Shown piece after piece: positions 42,493 through 51,543 of a stretch of 64,000 bases of DNA. Made by a program: the position numbers and the translations under genes. Below the pieces are notes generated by a model. It was given only the letters and a program-made list of their open reading frames with translations. It did no database searches and was not told the origin of the DNA. Location: positions 124,001 to 188,000 of the forward strand of contig CBDEGU010000010.1 of the NCBI GenBank assembly GCA_965238045.1, read 5' to 3'. Position 1 is the stretch's first letter. Every line of letters starts with the position of its first letter. The DNA is from CBDEGU01 sp965238045 (GTDB lineage Bacteria; Acidobacteriota; Terriglobia; Bryobacterales; UBA6623).

Positions 42493-44451
42493 CTACAAGC
42501 CTCCCAATTTAGCCGAAGTTTTTCGCACTGCGGCACTCGGAGCAGCGAACTCAACCCGTACCGGCGACGCCAATGCGACGATTTGCCGAATGTCGAAAGC
42601 TTCCAGCAGCCCGAAGCAGAAAAGCTCCGGCGCCTGCTTCACGGCCAGATCGCGCTCCAGGATCTCGTGAAGACTGCCAAAGGATTCCTCAAGCCGCAGG
42701 CCGCGGATCGACGAGGGTTCCAGAGCGCCCGCGATGAGTGCCGCCAAACTCATGCGGGGCCCAACCGCGTGCACCTCGACCGGCTTGCCGTCACGCTCCC
42801 GCGCCCACCGGGCCGCGGCCGCGATTTGCCCCGCCTGGATTCCCAGAGGCCGCTCACCCAGCGACGCAATGAGAATCGCGAACAGATAGTCTTCCGTCTT
42901 GATCGCCGATTCTCCAAAGTAGAATGGGTCCACGGCAATCACGCGGCTTCCGCGGCCGAGCCATTGGCGGGCTTCCCCGGCAACGCTCTTGCGCCCTCCA
43001 TCGGATACGAGAATCACCGTGCCGTCGAAAGCGCCGCGGCGTAGTTCAACCGCGGGTACGGTCCAGTCACCCATTCGCAACCGCCACGACGTGGCTCGCG
43101 TGTCGCCCACAGTCTCTTCATGGGTTGACTTCGCCCGTACTTGAAAACGCGGTGTTCGGGTTACGCGCCGCAACTTCTCCCGGCTAGCAGGCGGATTCGC
43201 GGCGCGCGGGAGGCCCTTCGCCAGCCGCAGGGCTATCTGGTGAAAATCGAGATTGTCCGAAGGCAGCGCGACATGCAGTTCCTGCTTCGTTTTCACTTCA
43301 TTCGCAACGTCGATCTCCCCGACGGCGAAGTCCCGACTGCCGGCGTAGAAGAAATCCCTGAACATGCGGTAGAGCGCTTCGCGGTTGTCTTGTCCGTAAT
43401 TGTGGCCGGCGTCGTGATTGATGTGATTCCGCAGATGTCCGGGCCGGTCGTACAGCTCGAATATGGGCTTGGCGGTTTGCATCAGCGGCGCCTGGGCGTA
43501 CCCGGCCCGAAAGCAACAATCGTCACGGGCGTTGTTGGTGAGCAGAGTCGGGCGCGGCGCCCGTAGCGCGGTGAGATGCGTGTAGTCCACTACGCTTGCC
43601 AGATCGCTCGGGGTCTGCTCCGAGTCGCCCAGGTCCATCTTCGGAAACTGCGTCCGGGTCACGAAGCTCGAATATCCCGCTACCGGGTTGGCCAGCGTCA
43701 CACGCTCATCCAGCGAACTGATGAAGATCGTCTGCCACCCGCCGCCGGAGAGTCCCGCCACCGCCACGCGCTCCGGATCGGCATTCTCGTGCGCCAGCAA
43801 CACATCGAGTGACCGCTTCATCGACAGATAGAACAGCGCAATCCCGCTTGTGCCCAGCAGGTCAAGCTGGTTCATTCGGCCGTGGCTGAAGCCAGGCGTG
43901 TTGAGTTGTCCCATGCCGAGCCACTCGACATTGAGCGCCAGCATGCCGCGCTTGGCCTGGTTGATACAGCGGATCTGTTTATAGTCCGCCGCCTTGCCGT
44001 CGGCGCGGTCGTGGCCGTTGACATTCAGCACGGCCGGGACCTTGCCGCTGAGGTTCTCAGGCTCGTAGAGCAGGGCGGGAATCCACAGGCCGGGGATGGC
44101 CTCGAATCGCAGTTTCTTGATCCGGTAGCCCGGCCCGCCCGCAATCGTCTCCAGCCACTCCACCCGCGTCTCCGCATCGCGCCACTCGCGCGCCTGGCCA
44201 CGGAAGATTACTTCGTCGAACGTGCGCTGGCGAACCTCGCGAGCATACGCCTCCCACTCGTCCAGCTTCTGAAACGCGGGCAGCGGCGGCACGCGCGACG
44301 CCGTGTAGATCTTTACCTCAACCGTCGGCTGGTTCGGCGCCAAGATGGGCCGGGCCAGTGTTTCGTACAAGCCGAGTTTCTGGGCCCCAAGCCGGGGTGT
44401 CGCGAGCAAGACCAGCGTCACGACGGCGACGATTTTTACGGCACGCATCAT
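42493..44451 (-). CDS. Large exported alpha/beta hydrolase (acetyl xylan esterase-like)
   Basis: About 652 residues from ATG 44451 (MMRAVKIVAVVTLVLLATPRLGAQ leader region). Residues about 150-420 form an alpha/beta hydrolase of the dienelactone/acetyl-xylan-esterase group: VNGHDRADGKAADYKQIRCI, the nucleophile in VAVAGLSGGGWQTIF and the His in NHDAGHNYGQDN. A second, degenerate hydrolase-like half follows (GTVILVSDGGRKSVAGEARQ). The two-domain length of 600-700 is usual for this family. It lies upstream of the other hydrolase on the same strand. Likely removes ester groups from plant-type polysaccharides. Confidence 0.82.
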   Translation of the reverse strand: MMRAVKIVAVVTLVLLATPRLGAQKLGLYETLARPILAPNQPTVEVKIYTASRVPPLPAFQKLDEWEAYAREVRQRTFDEVIFRGQAREWRDAETRVEWLETIAGGPGYRIKKLRFEAIPGLWIPALLYEPENLSGKVPAVLNVNGHDRADGKAADYKQIRCINQAKRGMLALNVEWLGMGQLNTPGFSHGRMNQLDLLGTSGIALFYLSMKRSLDVLLAHENADPERVAVAGLSGGGWQTIFISSLDERVTLANPVAGYSSFVTRTQFPKMDLGDSEQTPSDLASVVDYTHLTALRAPRPTLLTNNARDDCCFRAGYAQAPLMQTAKPIFELYDRPGHLRNHINHDAGHNYGQDNREALYRMFRDFFYAGSRDFAVGEIDVANEVKTKQELHVALPSDNLDFHQIALRLAKGLPRAANPPASREKLRRVTRTPRFQVRAKSTHEETVGDTRATSWRLRMGDWTVPAVELRRGAFDGTVILVSDGGRKSVAGEARQWLGRGSRVIAVDPFYFGESAIKTEDYLFAILIASLGERPLGIQAGQIAAAARWARERDGKPVEVHAVGPRMSLAALIAGALEPSSIRGLRLEESFGSLHEILERDLAVKQAPELFCFGLLEAFDIRQIVALASPVRVEFAAPSAAVRKTSAKLGGL

Positions 44452-44691
44452 AATCAACCTCACTTCCGAGCTAGAAACAGATTCCGGCCAGTTAGTCGGG
44501 AATCTCCGATTCGGATCCTCGGCTCCGTAATGATACACCCTCCAGGGTCGTGGGCGGCAGCGTCCCCATGGAACGTCTCTCGCAGGGACCATAACTCTCA
44601 ACAAAAGAACACGTTCGAGTTCTTGGACGCTGCGAAGAACGGGCAATGGCCGTTCAATCACTCTGATAGACTGACTGGAATATCGTTAGTG

Positions 44692-45618
44692 ATGACCCGG
44701 CGAAAACTCATCATGGGCGCTGCTGGCGTGCTGCCCGCGCTGCCGTTGACGGGCGCCGCGCGGCCGCCGGGGTTGTTGATAGACACGCACATCCACCTGT
44801 TCGCCGCCGATCAAGAGCGTTTTCCTTATCACAAGAATGCTCCGTACCAACCGCCCGCGGCCGATCTGGAAGACTACAAACCCTTCGTCCGGCAATCGAA
44901 GATCGACCACGCCGTGATCGTCCATCCGGAGCCCTACCAAGACGACCACCGCTATCTCGAACACTGTTTCCAACACGAGCCGTCGCCGGGCTTCTTCAAG
45001 GGAACGTGCCTGTTCGACCCGCTCGCGCCCGGCACGCCCTTGCGCATGGAAGCCCTTGTGAAGAAGCATCCCGGCCGCATCGTTGCCCTGCGCGTACATC
45101 AGATGCACGGGCGGGACGAGCAGCCTTGGACCTCCGGGGCCATCAAGAACCGGGACATTGAGGGCCTCCACATGAAGCGGCTGTGGCGCAAGGCCGGTGA
45201 CTTGGGGCTAGCGATCCAAGTGCACTTCACGCCCTGGCATGCCCCGCGCATCGCCAACCTGGCGAGGCAATTCCCGGACGTCCGCGTGGTGTTGGATCAC
45301 CTGGGACGCGCCGGCATGGGCACGGCGGCGAACTACCAAGAGGTCCTCAAGCTCGCGACACTGCCCAACACCATCATGAAGTTCTCGGGGTGGCGTTATT
45401 CCTCCAAGCAGGACCATCCCTACTCGGACGCCAAGCCGGTTGTTCGCGGGGCCTACGACGCGTTCGGCCCGGACCGCATGATTTGGGGCGGCTTGGGCAA
45501 GTCGATGGAGGATTTCACGAAGGCCGTGGAAGTGTTCGAGTTGATGTTCGACTTCGCATCCGAGCCCGACCGCGCCAAGATCCGCGGACTCACCGCGAAG
45601 AAACTGTATCAGTTCTGA
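44692..45618 (+). CDS. Exported amidohydrolase (amidohydrolase_2 family) lacking the usual last Asp
   Basis: A 308-residue protein from ATG 44692; longer frames upstream are antisense to the hydrolase gene. The leader MTRRKLIMGAAGVLPALPL resembles a Tat signal. Metal-binding DTHIHLF opens the TIM barrel; LAIQVHFTPW and RVVLDHLGRAGM supply the next His residues. The C-terminal motif, normally (Y/W)GSD(W/F)P, reads MIWGGLGKSM, so the catalytic or metal Asp is missing. Family members hydrolyse lactones or decarboxylate aromatic acids. The cupin gene 33 bp downstream may be co-transcribed. Confidence 0.8.
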   Translation: MTRRKLIMGAAGVLPALPLTGAARPPGLLIDTHIHLFAADQERFPYHKNAPYQPPAADLEDYKPFVRQSKIDHAVIVHPEPYQDDHRYLEHCFQHEPSPGFFKGTCLFDPLAPGTPLRMEALVKKHPGRIVALRVHQMHGRDEQPWTSGAIKNRDIEGLHMKRLWRKAGDLGLAIQVHFTPWHAPRIANLARQFPDVRVVLDHLGRAGMGTAANYQEVLKLATLPNTIMKFSGWRYSSKQDHPYSDAKPVVRGAYDAFGPDRMIWGGLGKSMEDFTKAVEVFELMFDFASEPDRAKIRGLTAKKLYQF

Positions 45619-45651
45619 CTCAGGAAAGTTCGGACACGGGAGGCAGGAAAA

Positions 45652-46119
45652 GTGAGTGAACCGGTTTCTATCAACGCCGCCGTGGCGTTCATGCACCCTG
45701 ACGACATCGAGAAGGTCTTCGTGCCCAGCTCGAAGCGCGAACCGGTCACTATCGTACCCGAGTACTCACGCGACCAGGACGGTGTGGACACGGTGAAGGT
45801 GCTGATGGCGACCTCTCACCTGATCGTGTTCGAGGCATCGCGACCCAAGGGCGCGGTCGACCGAATGCACGTCCATCCCGGTCATCATTCGATCGCATAC
45901 CAGAAGACGGGCCGCGTGCGCATGACCATCGGCGACGAGACTTCCATCGTCGAGGAGGGCGACAGCTATCAGCACCCGTTGGGCGTGCGGCATCAGCACG
46001 AAGTGCTGGAGGACTCGGTTCGCATTGAGGTCAAGTATTATCCGGAGGGTAACGCGGTCGAAGCATGGAACGCGCTGGTGGGACCACACTCGGCCCCGGC
46101 CGCCGAGAGCAGCACCTGA
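45652..46119 (+). CDS. Cupin domain protein
   Basis: A 155-residue single-domain cupin starting at GTG 45652 with GGGAGGCAGG upstream. The two cupin motifs are visible: MHVHPGHHSIAYQKTG with His ligands and GDSYQHPLGVRHQHEVLED with further His residues. Such proteins bind a divalent metal and act as isomerases, dioxygenases or sugar epimerase-like enzymes. It follows the amidohydrolase in the same direction. Directly after its stop the sequence passes into mobile-element remnants. Confidence 0.82.
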   Translation: MSEPVSINAAVAFMHPDDIEKVFVPSSKREPVTIVPEYSRDQDGVDTVKVLMATSHLIVFEASRPKGAVDRMHVHPGHHSIAYQKTGRVRMTIGDETSIVEEGDSYQHPLGVRHQHEVLEDSVRIEVKYYPEGNAVEAWNALVGPHSAPAAESST

Positions 46120-46184
46120 GAACGCGGTGGCGTACCAGCGGTCTTGGGCCGGCACAGCGGTCGGCCCCTACATCGGTAGGTGGG

Positions 46185-46924
46185 GTCGGCCAGCCTGTGG
46201 TTCGCCAAAACTATGTAGCTCGTCTGATCGCCGACCAGTTCGGCGTGCGCTACCACGCAGGCCATGTCTGGAAGATCCTGCGGGCGCTCGGCTGGAGCCC
46301 GCAACGTCGGGTCGGCAAGGCCCGCGAGCGCAACGAAGGGGCGATCCGCGGCTGGCAGCGCACGACCTGGCCCCGCATTAAAAAAAAGCCTGCCAACAAG
46401 GCCGCACGATCGTCTTCATCGACGAAAGCGGATTAACTCAGAAGCCGCATCGTTGCCGCACCTGGGCGCCGCGCGGCGAGACGCCGGTCCTGGAGTTCAA
46501 CTTCAACTGGAAGAAGCTTTCGGTAGCGGCCGGGCTGAGCTTCCGCAACTTCTACTTCCGGCTGTACCCTGGCGCGATCGGGGAACTCGAGGTCATCGAC
46601 TTCCTGAAGGCCTTTGCAGGCCACATCCAAGAGCCGCTACTGATCGTCTGGGACCGGCTGCCGGCGCACCGCAGCCGTCTGGTAGAGGAGTTCATCGAGC
46701 TCTCCGAGGGTCACATCGCAACGGAGTACCTGCCGCCCTATGCGCCGGAGCTGAACCCGGTGGAATACATCTGGGCTTACTGGAAACAGCACGAGCTGCC
46801 CAGCGTCTGCCCGAAGGACTATGGGGAACTCGACCAACGCGCTCGCCAAGCACTACGCCGCATGCGCCGCAAGCCGCGTTTGATTGCCGCTTTCTGGAAG
46901 CAGTCTTCTCTTTGTTTCAATTGA
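46185..46924 (+). pseudogene. IS630-family transposase, 5'-truncated, with -1 frameshift site
   Basis: The first frame gives ARLIADQFGVRYHAGHVW and ILRALGWSPQRRVGKARERN up to PRIKKK; the -1 frame continues GRTIVFIDESGLTQKPHR, FNWKKLSVAAGLSFRNFYFR, LIVWDRLPAHRSRLVEEF and LPPYAPELNPVEYIWAYWKQ to TGA 46922. Catalytic Asp, Asp and Glu of the DDE domain are all in the second frame. The frames meet at eight A, where A-AAA-AAG permits a -1 slip, so the join is probably programmed. The helix-turn-helix N terminus (about 100 residues) is missing and no inverted repeats are seen, so this is a dead fragment. Confidence 0.82.
46382..46388 (+). other. Putative -1 ribosomal frameshift site A-AAA-AAG
   Basis: In the first transposase frame the codons read ATT AAA AAA AAG; a one-base slip back on A-AAA-AAG makes the next codon GCC and restores the conserved transposase sequence (ACQQGRTIVFIDESG). 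This heptamer is the classic slippery signal of insertion sequences. A one-base deletion in the A run is the alternative explanation. Confidence 0.6.
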
Positions 46925-47198
46925 CGGGGTATTATGCGGGACTCAGTAGGTGCCTCCATCAATAGTTTCTTCTTCACCGCAATACCTGAAGAACTATTTT
47001 TCCGCGGCCTTCTTCTCCATGGATTGGATCAGATGTACAGAAGACACCGGTTGAACTTGCTGGTTTCTTCGTTGGCTTTTGGGCTCATGCATTGGAACAA
47101 TTCCACCGGTCTGGAGGCTCAGATTGCCCACGTTTCCCTGGCAACTGTGATGGGCGTGCTCGCTGGATGGGCCTATCGAAAAAGTGGTAACAAACTTA

Positions 47199-48235
47199 GA
47201 TGGGTATTTACTTGACTCAGGTGACCCCAAGATGTAGGATCTTGGGCGATGGAAGATTATCCCCGGAATTTGGCCGAGTTCGAGGCGCGTTTCGCTAGCG
47301 AGCAGGCCTGTCGGGAGTATCTGTGTCAACTCCGCTGGCCGGAGGGTTTTCGTTGTCCGCGATGCGGGCATGACAAAACCTGGGCGGTGCGCACGGTGCT
47401 GCTGCAGTGTGCAAGCTGCGGGCATCAAGCTTCGGCGACAGCAGGCACAATCTTTCAAGACACCCGCAAGCCGCTCCAGAGTTGGTTTCGAGCAATGTGG
47501 TGGCTCACCAGCCAGAAGAACGGGGCGAGTGCATTGGGATTGCAGCGGGTGTTGGGCCTGGGCAGCTACAAGACGGCCTGGACTTGGTTGCACAAGCTTC
47601 GGCGCGCTATGGTGCGGCCCGGACGTGATCGCCTCAGCGGGCGCGTTGAGGTTGACGAGACTTACTTAGGAGCCCTGGAGGAGGGCGTGCGGGGCCGCCA
47701 AACCGACGCGAAAGCGCTGATTGTAGTAGCGGCCTAGGAAGATGGCGCCGGCATCGGACGAGTTCGGATGCGCACGATTCCGAACGCCTCTGGGGACAGC
47801 TTGATGGCCTTCGTCGGCGAGTCGGTCGAACCCGGCAGCGTGGTCCACACGGACGGCTGGCTGGGATACGAGCCACTCGAAAGCGACGGCTATCGCCACG
47901 AGGTGAGCTACCTGGACGGGCAACCGGCACGAGCCTCTCAACTGCTCCCCCGCGTGCATCGCGTGGTGTCGTTACTGAAGCGTTGGATACTGGGTACGCA
48001 TCAAGGAGCCGTCAGCCACGAGCATCTCGACTCCTACCTCGACGAATTCACCTTCCGCTTCAACCGCCGCAAGTCCAGAAGTCGAGGCAAGCTCTTCTAC
48101 CGCCTGGTTCAGCAGGCCGTCGCCGTCCAACCGGCGCCCTACAAGTCGCTGGTCGGAGGCACCGCAACACATGCTACGGACAACCACAACATGTAGGGGC
48201 CATTTCAAAATACCTGAGTCAAGTGAATACCCATC
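47199..48235 (+). mobile_element. IS1595-family element, copy 1
   Basis: 1037 bp with 24-bp terminal inverted repeats GATGGGTATT(T/C)ACTTGACTCAGGT at 47199-47222 and 48212-48235 and an exact 8-bp target duplication CAAACTTA at 47191-47198 and 48236-48243. It contains one transposase frame with a nonsense codon. Target duplication length and transposase type fit IS1595. Confidence 0.92.
47249..48196 (+). pseudogene. IS1595-family transposase with in-frame TAG (copy 1)
   Basis: The N-terminal zinc ribbon is intact (FRCPRCGHDK and LQCASCGHQA), followed by the ISXO2-like DDE domain: RVEVDETYLGALEEG, VVHTDGWLGYEPL and the terminal RFNRRKSRSRGKLFYRL. TAG at 47735-47737 stands where copy 2 has GAG (VAAEEDGAG), a G-to-T change that splits the gene. 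Without suppression the transposase is dead. Confidence 0.9.
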
Positions 48236-48343
48236 CAAACTTATTTCTCCGGTGTTGTTTCATGTATTTGCGGGGGTTACTTTTCACATGATGGAACTGT
48301 AGGTGATGCTGGGTTGCAATCAGCCATAGTTCTAATAAGAGCG

Positions 48344-49333
48344 GATGGGTATTCACTTGACTCAGGTATTTTGAAATAGCCCCTACATGTTGTGGTTGTC
48401 CGTAGCATGTGTTGCGGTGCCTCCGACCAGCGACTTGTAGGGCACCGGTTGGACGGCGACGGCCTGCTGCACCAGGCGGTAGAAGAGCTTGCCTCGACTT
48501 CTGGACTTGCGGCGGTTGAAGCGGAAGGTGAATTCGTCGAGGTAGGAGTCGAGATGCTCGTGGCTGACGGCTCCTTGATGCGTACCCAGTATCCAGCGCT
48601 TCAGCAACGACACCACGCGATGAACGCGGGGGAGCAGTTCCGAGGCCCGCGCCGGTTGCCCGTCCAGGTAGCTCACCTCGTGGCGATAGCCGTCGCTTTC
48701 GAGTGGCCCGTAACCCAGCCAACCGTCGGTGTGGACCACGCTGCCGGGTTCGACCGACTCGCCAACGAAGGCCATCAAGCTGTCCCCAGAGGCGTTCGGA
48801 ATCGTGCGCATCCGAATTCGTCCGATGCCTGCGCCATCTTCCTCGGCCGCTACTGCAATCAGCGCTTTCGCGTCGGTTTGGCGGCCCCGCACGCCCTCCT
48901 CCAGGGCTCCTAAGTAGGTCTCGTCAACCTCAACGCGCCCGCTGAGCCGGTCGCGTCCGGGCCGTACCATAGCGCGCCGGAGCTTGTGCAACCAAGTCCA
49001 GGCCGTCTTGTAGCTGCCCAGGCCCAACGCTCGTTGCAATCCCAGTGCGCTGGCCCCGTTCTTCTGGCTGGTGAGCCACCACATGGCTCGAAACCAGCTC
49101 TGGAGCGGTTTGCGGGTGTCTTGAAATAAGCAGCACCGTGCGTACCGCCCAGGTTTTGTCATGCCCGCATCGCGGACAACGAAAACCCTCCGGCCAGCGG
49201 AGTTGACACAGATACTCCCGACAGGCCTGCTCGTTGGCGAAACGCGCCTCGACCTCGGCCAGATTCCGCGGATAATCTTCCATTTTCCAAGATCCTACAT
49301 CTTGTGGTCACCTGAGTCAAGTGAATACCCATC
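48344..49333 (-). mobile_element. IS1595-family element, copy 2, inverted
   Basis: 990 bp, same terminal repeats as copy 1 (48344-48367 and 49310-49333) in opposite orientation, with its own exact 8-bp duplication TAAGAGCG at 48336-48343 and 49334-49341. It is 47 bp shorter than copy 1 owing to an internal deletion. Only 100 bp of original chromosome separates the two copies. Confidence 0.92.
48383..49283 (-). pseudogene. IS1595-family transposase with 47-bp deletion (copy 2)
   Basis: Starts MEDYPRNLAEVEARFANEQ and is nearly identical to copy 1 until TWAVRTVLL, where about 47 bp (junction near 49126-49129) are replaced by TA. This removes the second CxxC pair of the zinc ribbon and shifts the frame. 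The remaining catalytic part, 260 codons, is open and lacks the nonsense codon of copy 1. Confidence 0.9.
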
Positions 49334-49815
49334 TAAGAGCGTTATGAATTATGAGCAAGAGCCGGGCGAGGAGATGGCTCCCGTCCGGCTTGGATCGTGC
49401 GTTCGGCGGTGGGAGGGTTGGGCGCGTGCAGGCCCGGGCGCTTGGATGGTAAATCTGCGACCGGTGTCTTGGTACGGGGCGGTGTGGGCGCGAAGCCTCT
49501 GCACCCCTACATCTCTGCTGCGCAGGCAGCCTTTAGGAATTTCTTGAACGCTGCGAATTGACCCTTCGGCAATGCCGTTTCTGTGTTGTTGCCACAGCCG
49601 GCAGGATTGACTGAATGGATTAAACAAAAGTTCTCATCTTCGTGTCGGGGTCGTCGCCGCGCGAACGCTACCAAATTGAAATTACTCGGGTTTGAAGCAA
49701 CGAGTAAAGCCGTGAAGCTGCCACGGAATGAAAAGCATTGCACAGACTGTCGCACATTCTCGATCCCTTCGAAACATGACAATGCGGCGTACGATGGCTG
49801 GGTCTACCTGTCGGG

Positions 49816-50002
49816 CAATCGGGGTCGCAATCGGGGTCAGGCAATCGGGGTCAGGAAGCTGTGAAAAAATCAACTCACCACAGATTCCAGTGCGGCAAAC
49901 AAAGGACTTAGCTCGAAGAAAAGAACTCCAAAAGCAATTAATTCACAGCTTCCAGAGCCCGAATTCGGCAATCGGGGCAATCGGGGTCGGGCAATCGGGG
50001 TC
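49816..50002. repeat. Six copies of CAATCGGGGTC in two clusters
   Basis: CAATCGGGG, mostly followed by TC, occurs at 49816, 49828, 49842, 49969, 49978 and 49992, in two groups of three flanking the inverted-repeat element at 49854. The arrangement resembles REP-type extragenic sequence. Confidence 0.7.
49854..49953. repeat. Inverted-repeat element, copy B
   Basis: GGAAGCTGTGAA at 49854-49865 is matched inverted by TTCACAGCTTCC at 49942-49953, enclosing about 76 bp with AAAGGACTTAGC in the middle. Arms and internal motif are shared with the 122-bp element at 26442. A further single arm GGAAGCTGTGAAAAAAT is at 50004-50020. Confidence 0.72.
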
Positions 50003-50042
50003 AGGAAGCTGTGAAAAAATCCCCCAAGGGGTCAATTTAAGG

Positions 50043-51543
50043 TGTCAACGCAAAGTAGAAAGATCCTCTTTCGCGCAAAGTAGAAAGATCCCCTTCAGCG
50101 CTAAGGCTCGAAGCCTGCCGCGGAGGTCGCCCGGAGGGCGGCCGGAGCGGCAGGCTTCGTCGGACGCTCCCGGGCCGCGCCGCCGAGCGAGAAATTGTCC
50201 ATCTATCCGTTGTTGCCCCGCGGCGGCCCTGCCGCCTTACCTTTCGCCTTGGCGTTCGCCTTGCCTGCCTCTCTCGTTGCCCTCTTCGCTGCCGGCTTCG
50301 CCTCGCCGCTCCCCTCCAGGCACAGCCCCAGCTCGAACGCCTCGCGCCCCTCCCAGCGTCCCATCAGACGCCCGTCCAAGCGCCTCTCCAGCCGTATCCG
50401 GTTCCGCCGCATCCTCGGCCCGATCACGGCCCGCGGAATTTGGTAGCGCTGCCCGTCCATGCTCACCGTATAGTCGTTGCCAATCACGCGCTCCTCGATC
50501 CGGCTTAGGATCGACCCCGCGTCCTGCTCACCTCTCAGCGGCCGATGGGCGTCGGTTGCACTCGCCGGCTCCTTCTTCCAGCGACCGTTCCACTCCGCGA
50601 CGAAGACCTCGTCGAGATACCGCTGCGCCTCAGCGCAGCTTGCCGCCTTCGCCCGCCGCAGCCCCTTCACCAGCCGGTCCTGCATCGTCCCAAAGCTGCG
50701 CTCCACCCGCCCCTTCGCTTGCGGAGAATGCGCCGTGATGCGCTCGATCCCCAGCTCTTCGAGCGCCCGGCCGATCTGCGTTGGCCCCGGTTTGGCTGGC
50801 AAATACTTGTTGTGATGCAGCGGCCGGTTCACCTGGAATAAACTCGCCTTGTCGGTGTAGAGCGCCCGCGGCCGCCCGTGCCGCGCGATGTAGTCGCCCA
50901 GCAGCCGCATGTTCTCTTCGGTCGAATCGGCCAGCGCGAAGCGCGCCGTCAGCTCCGAGGTCGCGTCGTCGATCATCGCAATCAGATAGAGCTTATCGCC
51001 GCGTCCTTCCAGCCAGTGGTGCTCGGAGGTGTCCCATTGCACCAACTCGCCGCGGCGGGCGCGGCGCTGACGCCACAGGTGCGGTTTCTTGACGCGGGCC
51101 TTCTTCGGCTTCCACAGCCCGGCCTCCCCCATCCAGCTCCGCAAAGTTTCGCGGCTCACCGCGATGGCGTGGTCGGCGGCCAGGGTTTCCGCCGCCAGGG
51201 TCGGGCCGTAGTCGGCGTAATGGGCGCCGATGAGATTCAGCGCTTGCCGCCTCAGCGGCTCGCCGAGCTTGCGATTCGACTCTCTGCCGCGCAGCCGGTG
51301 CAGGACGCCACCGTCTCCTTCGGCTCGCATCCCCGCCAGCAGCTTGCGGACCCAGCGAGGGCTCAGCCCCAACTCTTGGGCCGCCTCCCGCTGTGTCATG
51401 CGCCTCGACTCTGCTTGATGCAACACTTGCAATCGTTTCCGGTCCGTTGGATTCAGCAAAAGTTCATCCACCTCTTAAGCATTCCGCTTTCAAGGGGATC
51501 TTTCTACTTTGCTCCGATAGGATCTTCTCACTTTGCGCCGACA
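50043..51543 (-). mobile_element. ISNCY-type insertion sequence
   Basis: Ends near 50043 and 51543 share a compound inverted repeat of about 55 bp: each begins TGTC(A/G)(A/G)CGCAAAGT and contains two spaced copies of an AAAGT-x-GA-x-AAGATCC unit, the inner one GCAAAGTAGAAAGATCCCC being identical on both sides. One intact transposase lies inside. I could not find a target duplication, so exact borders are uncertain. Confidence 0.8.
50203..51471 (-). CDS. ISNCY-family transposase (integrase core)
   Basis: A 422-residue protein with an N-terminal helix-turn-helix (TQREAAQELGLSPRWVRKLL at 26-45), a linker domain and a retroviral-integrase-type DDE core: Asp in LVQWDTSEHHWLEG, Asp in RALYTDKASLFQV and Glu in AKGRVERSFGTMQ. 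The C terminus is a low-complexity Ala/Lys/Gly tail. The frame is intact, so the element may be active. Confidence 0.92.
   Translation of the reverse strand: MDELLLNPTDRKRLQVLHQAESRRMTQREAAQELGLSPRWVRKLLAGMRAEGDGGVLHRLRGRESNRKLGEPLRRQALNLIGAHYADYGPTLAAETLAADHAIAVSRETLRSWMGEAGLWKPKKARVKKPHLWRQRRARRGELVQWDTSEHHWLEGRGDKLYLIAMIDDATSELTARFALADSTEENMRLLGDYIARHGRPRALYTDKASLFQVNRPLHHNKYLPAKPGPTQIGRALEELGIERITAHSPQAKGRVERSFGTMQDRLVKGLRRAKAASCAEAQRYLDEVFVAEWNGRWKKEPASATDAHRPLRGEQDAGSILSRIEERVIGNDYTVSMDGQRYQIPRAVIGPRMRRNRIRLERRLDGRLMGRWEGREAFELGLCLEGSGEAKPAAKRATREAGKANAKAKGKAAGPPRGNNG

Larger units (their letters stand above)
46934..48302 (+). pseudogene. CPBP-family intramembrane protease, disrupted by two insertions
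   Basis: The readable part shows the CPBP (CAAX protease/bacteriocin-immunity) motifs FTAIPEELFFRGLLLHG (Glu-Glu...Arg) and LAFGLMHWNNS. The 5' portion was lost at the IS630 remnant. The IS1595 copy at 47199 cuts the gene after GNKL; joining across the 8-bp duplication CAAACTTA restores the frame GNKLISPVLFHVFAGVTFHMMEL and stop TAG at 48300-48302. Base composition is lower in GC than the surroundings, so the gene itself may have been imported. Nonfunctional as it stands. Confidence 0.82.
49334..50042. other. Gene-free region with short dispersed and tandem repeats
   Basis: About 700 bp between the second IS1595 copy and the ISNCY-type element. I see no gene I would support; short frames on both strands (for example minus strand 49507-49782, ending GQFAAFKKFLKAACAAEM) lack family features. 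The last 230 bp consist mostly of the repeats listed separately. Confidence 0.55.

Noticed and set aside
46934..47215. 93-aa CPBP protein as an intact gene
   Set aside because: Its C-terminal residues come from the IS1595 end; the original continuation lies beyond the element.
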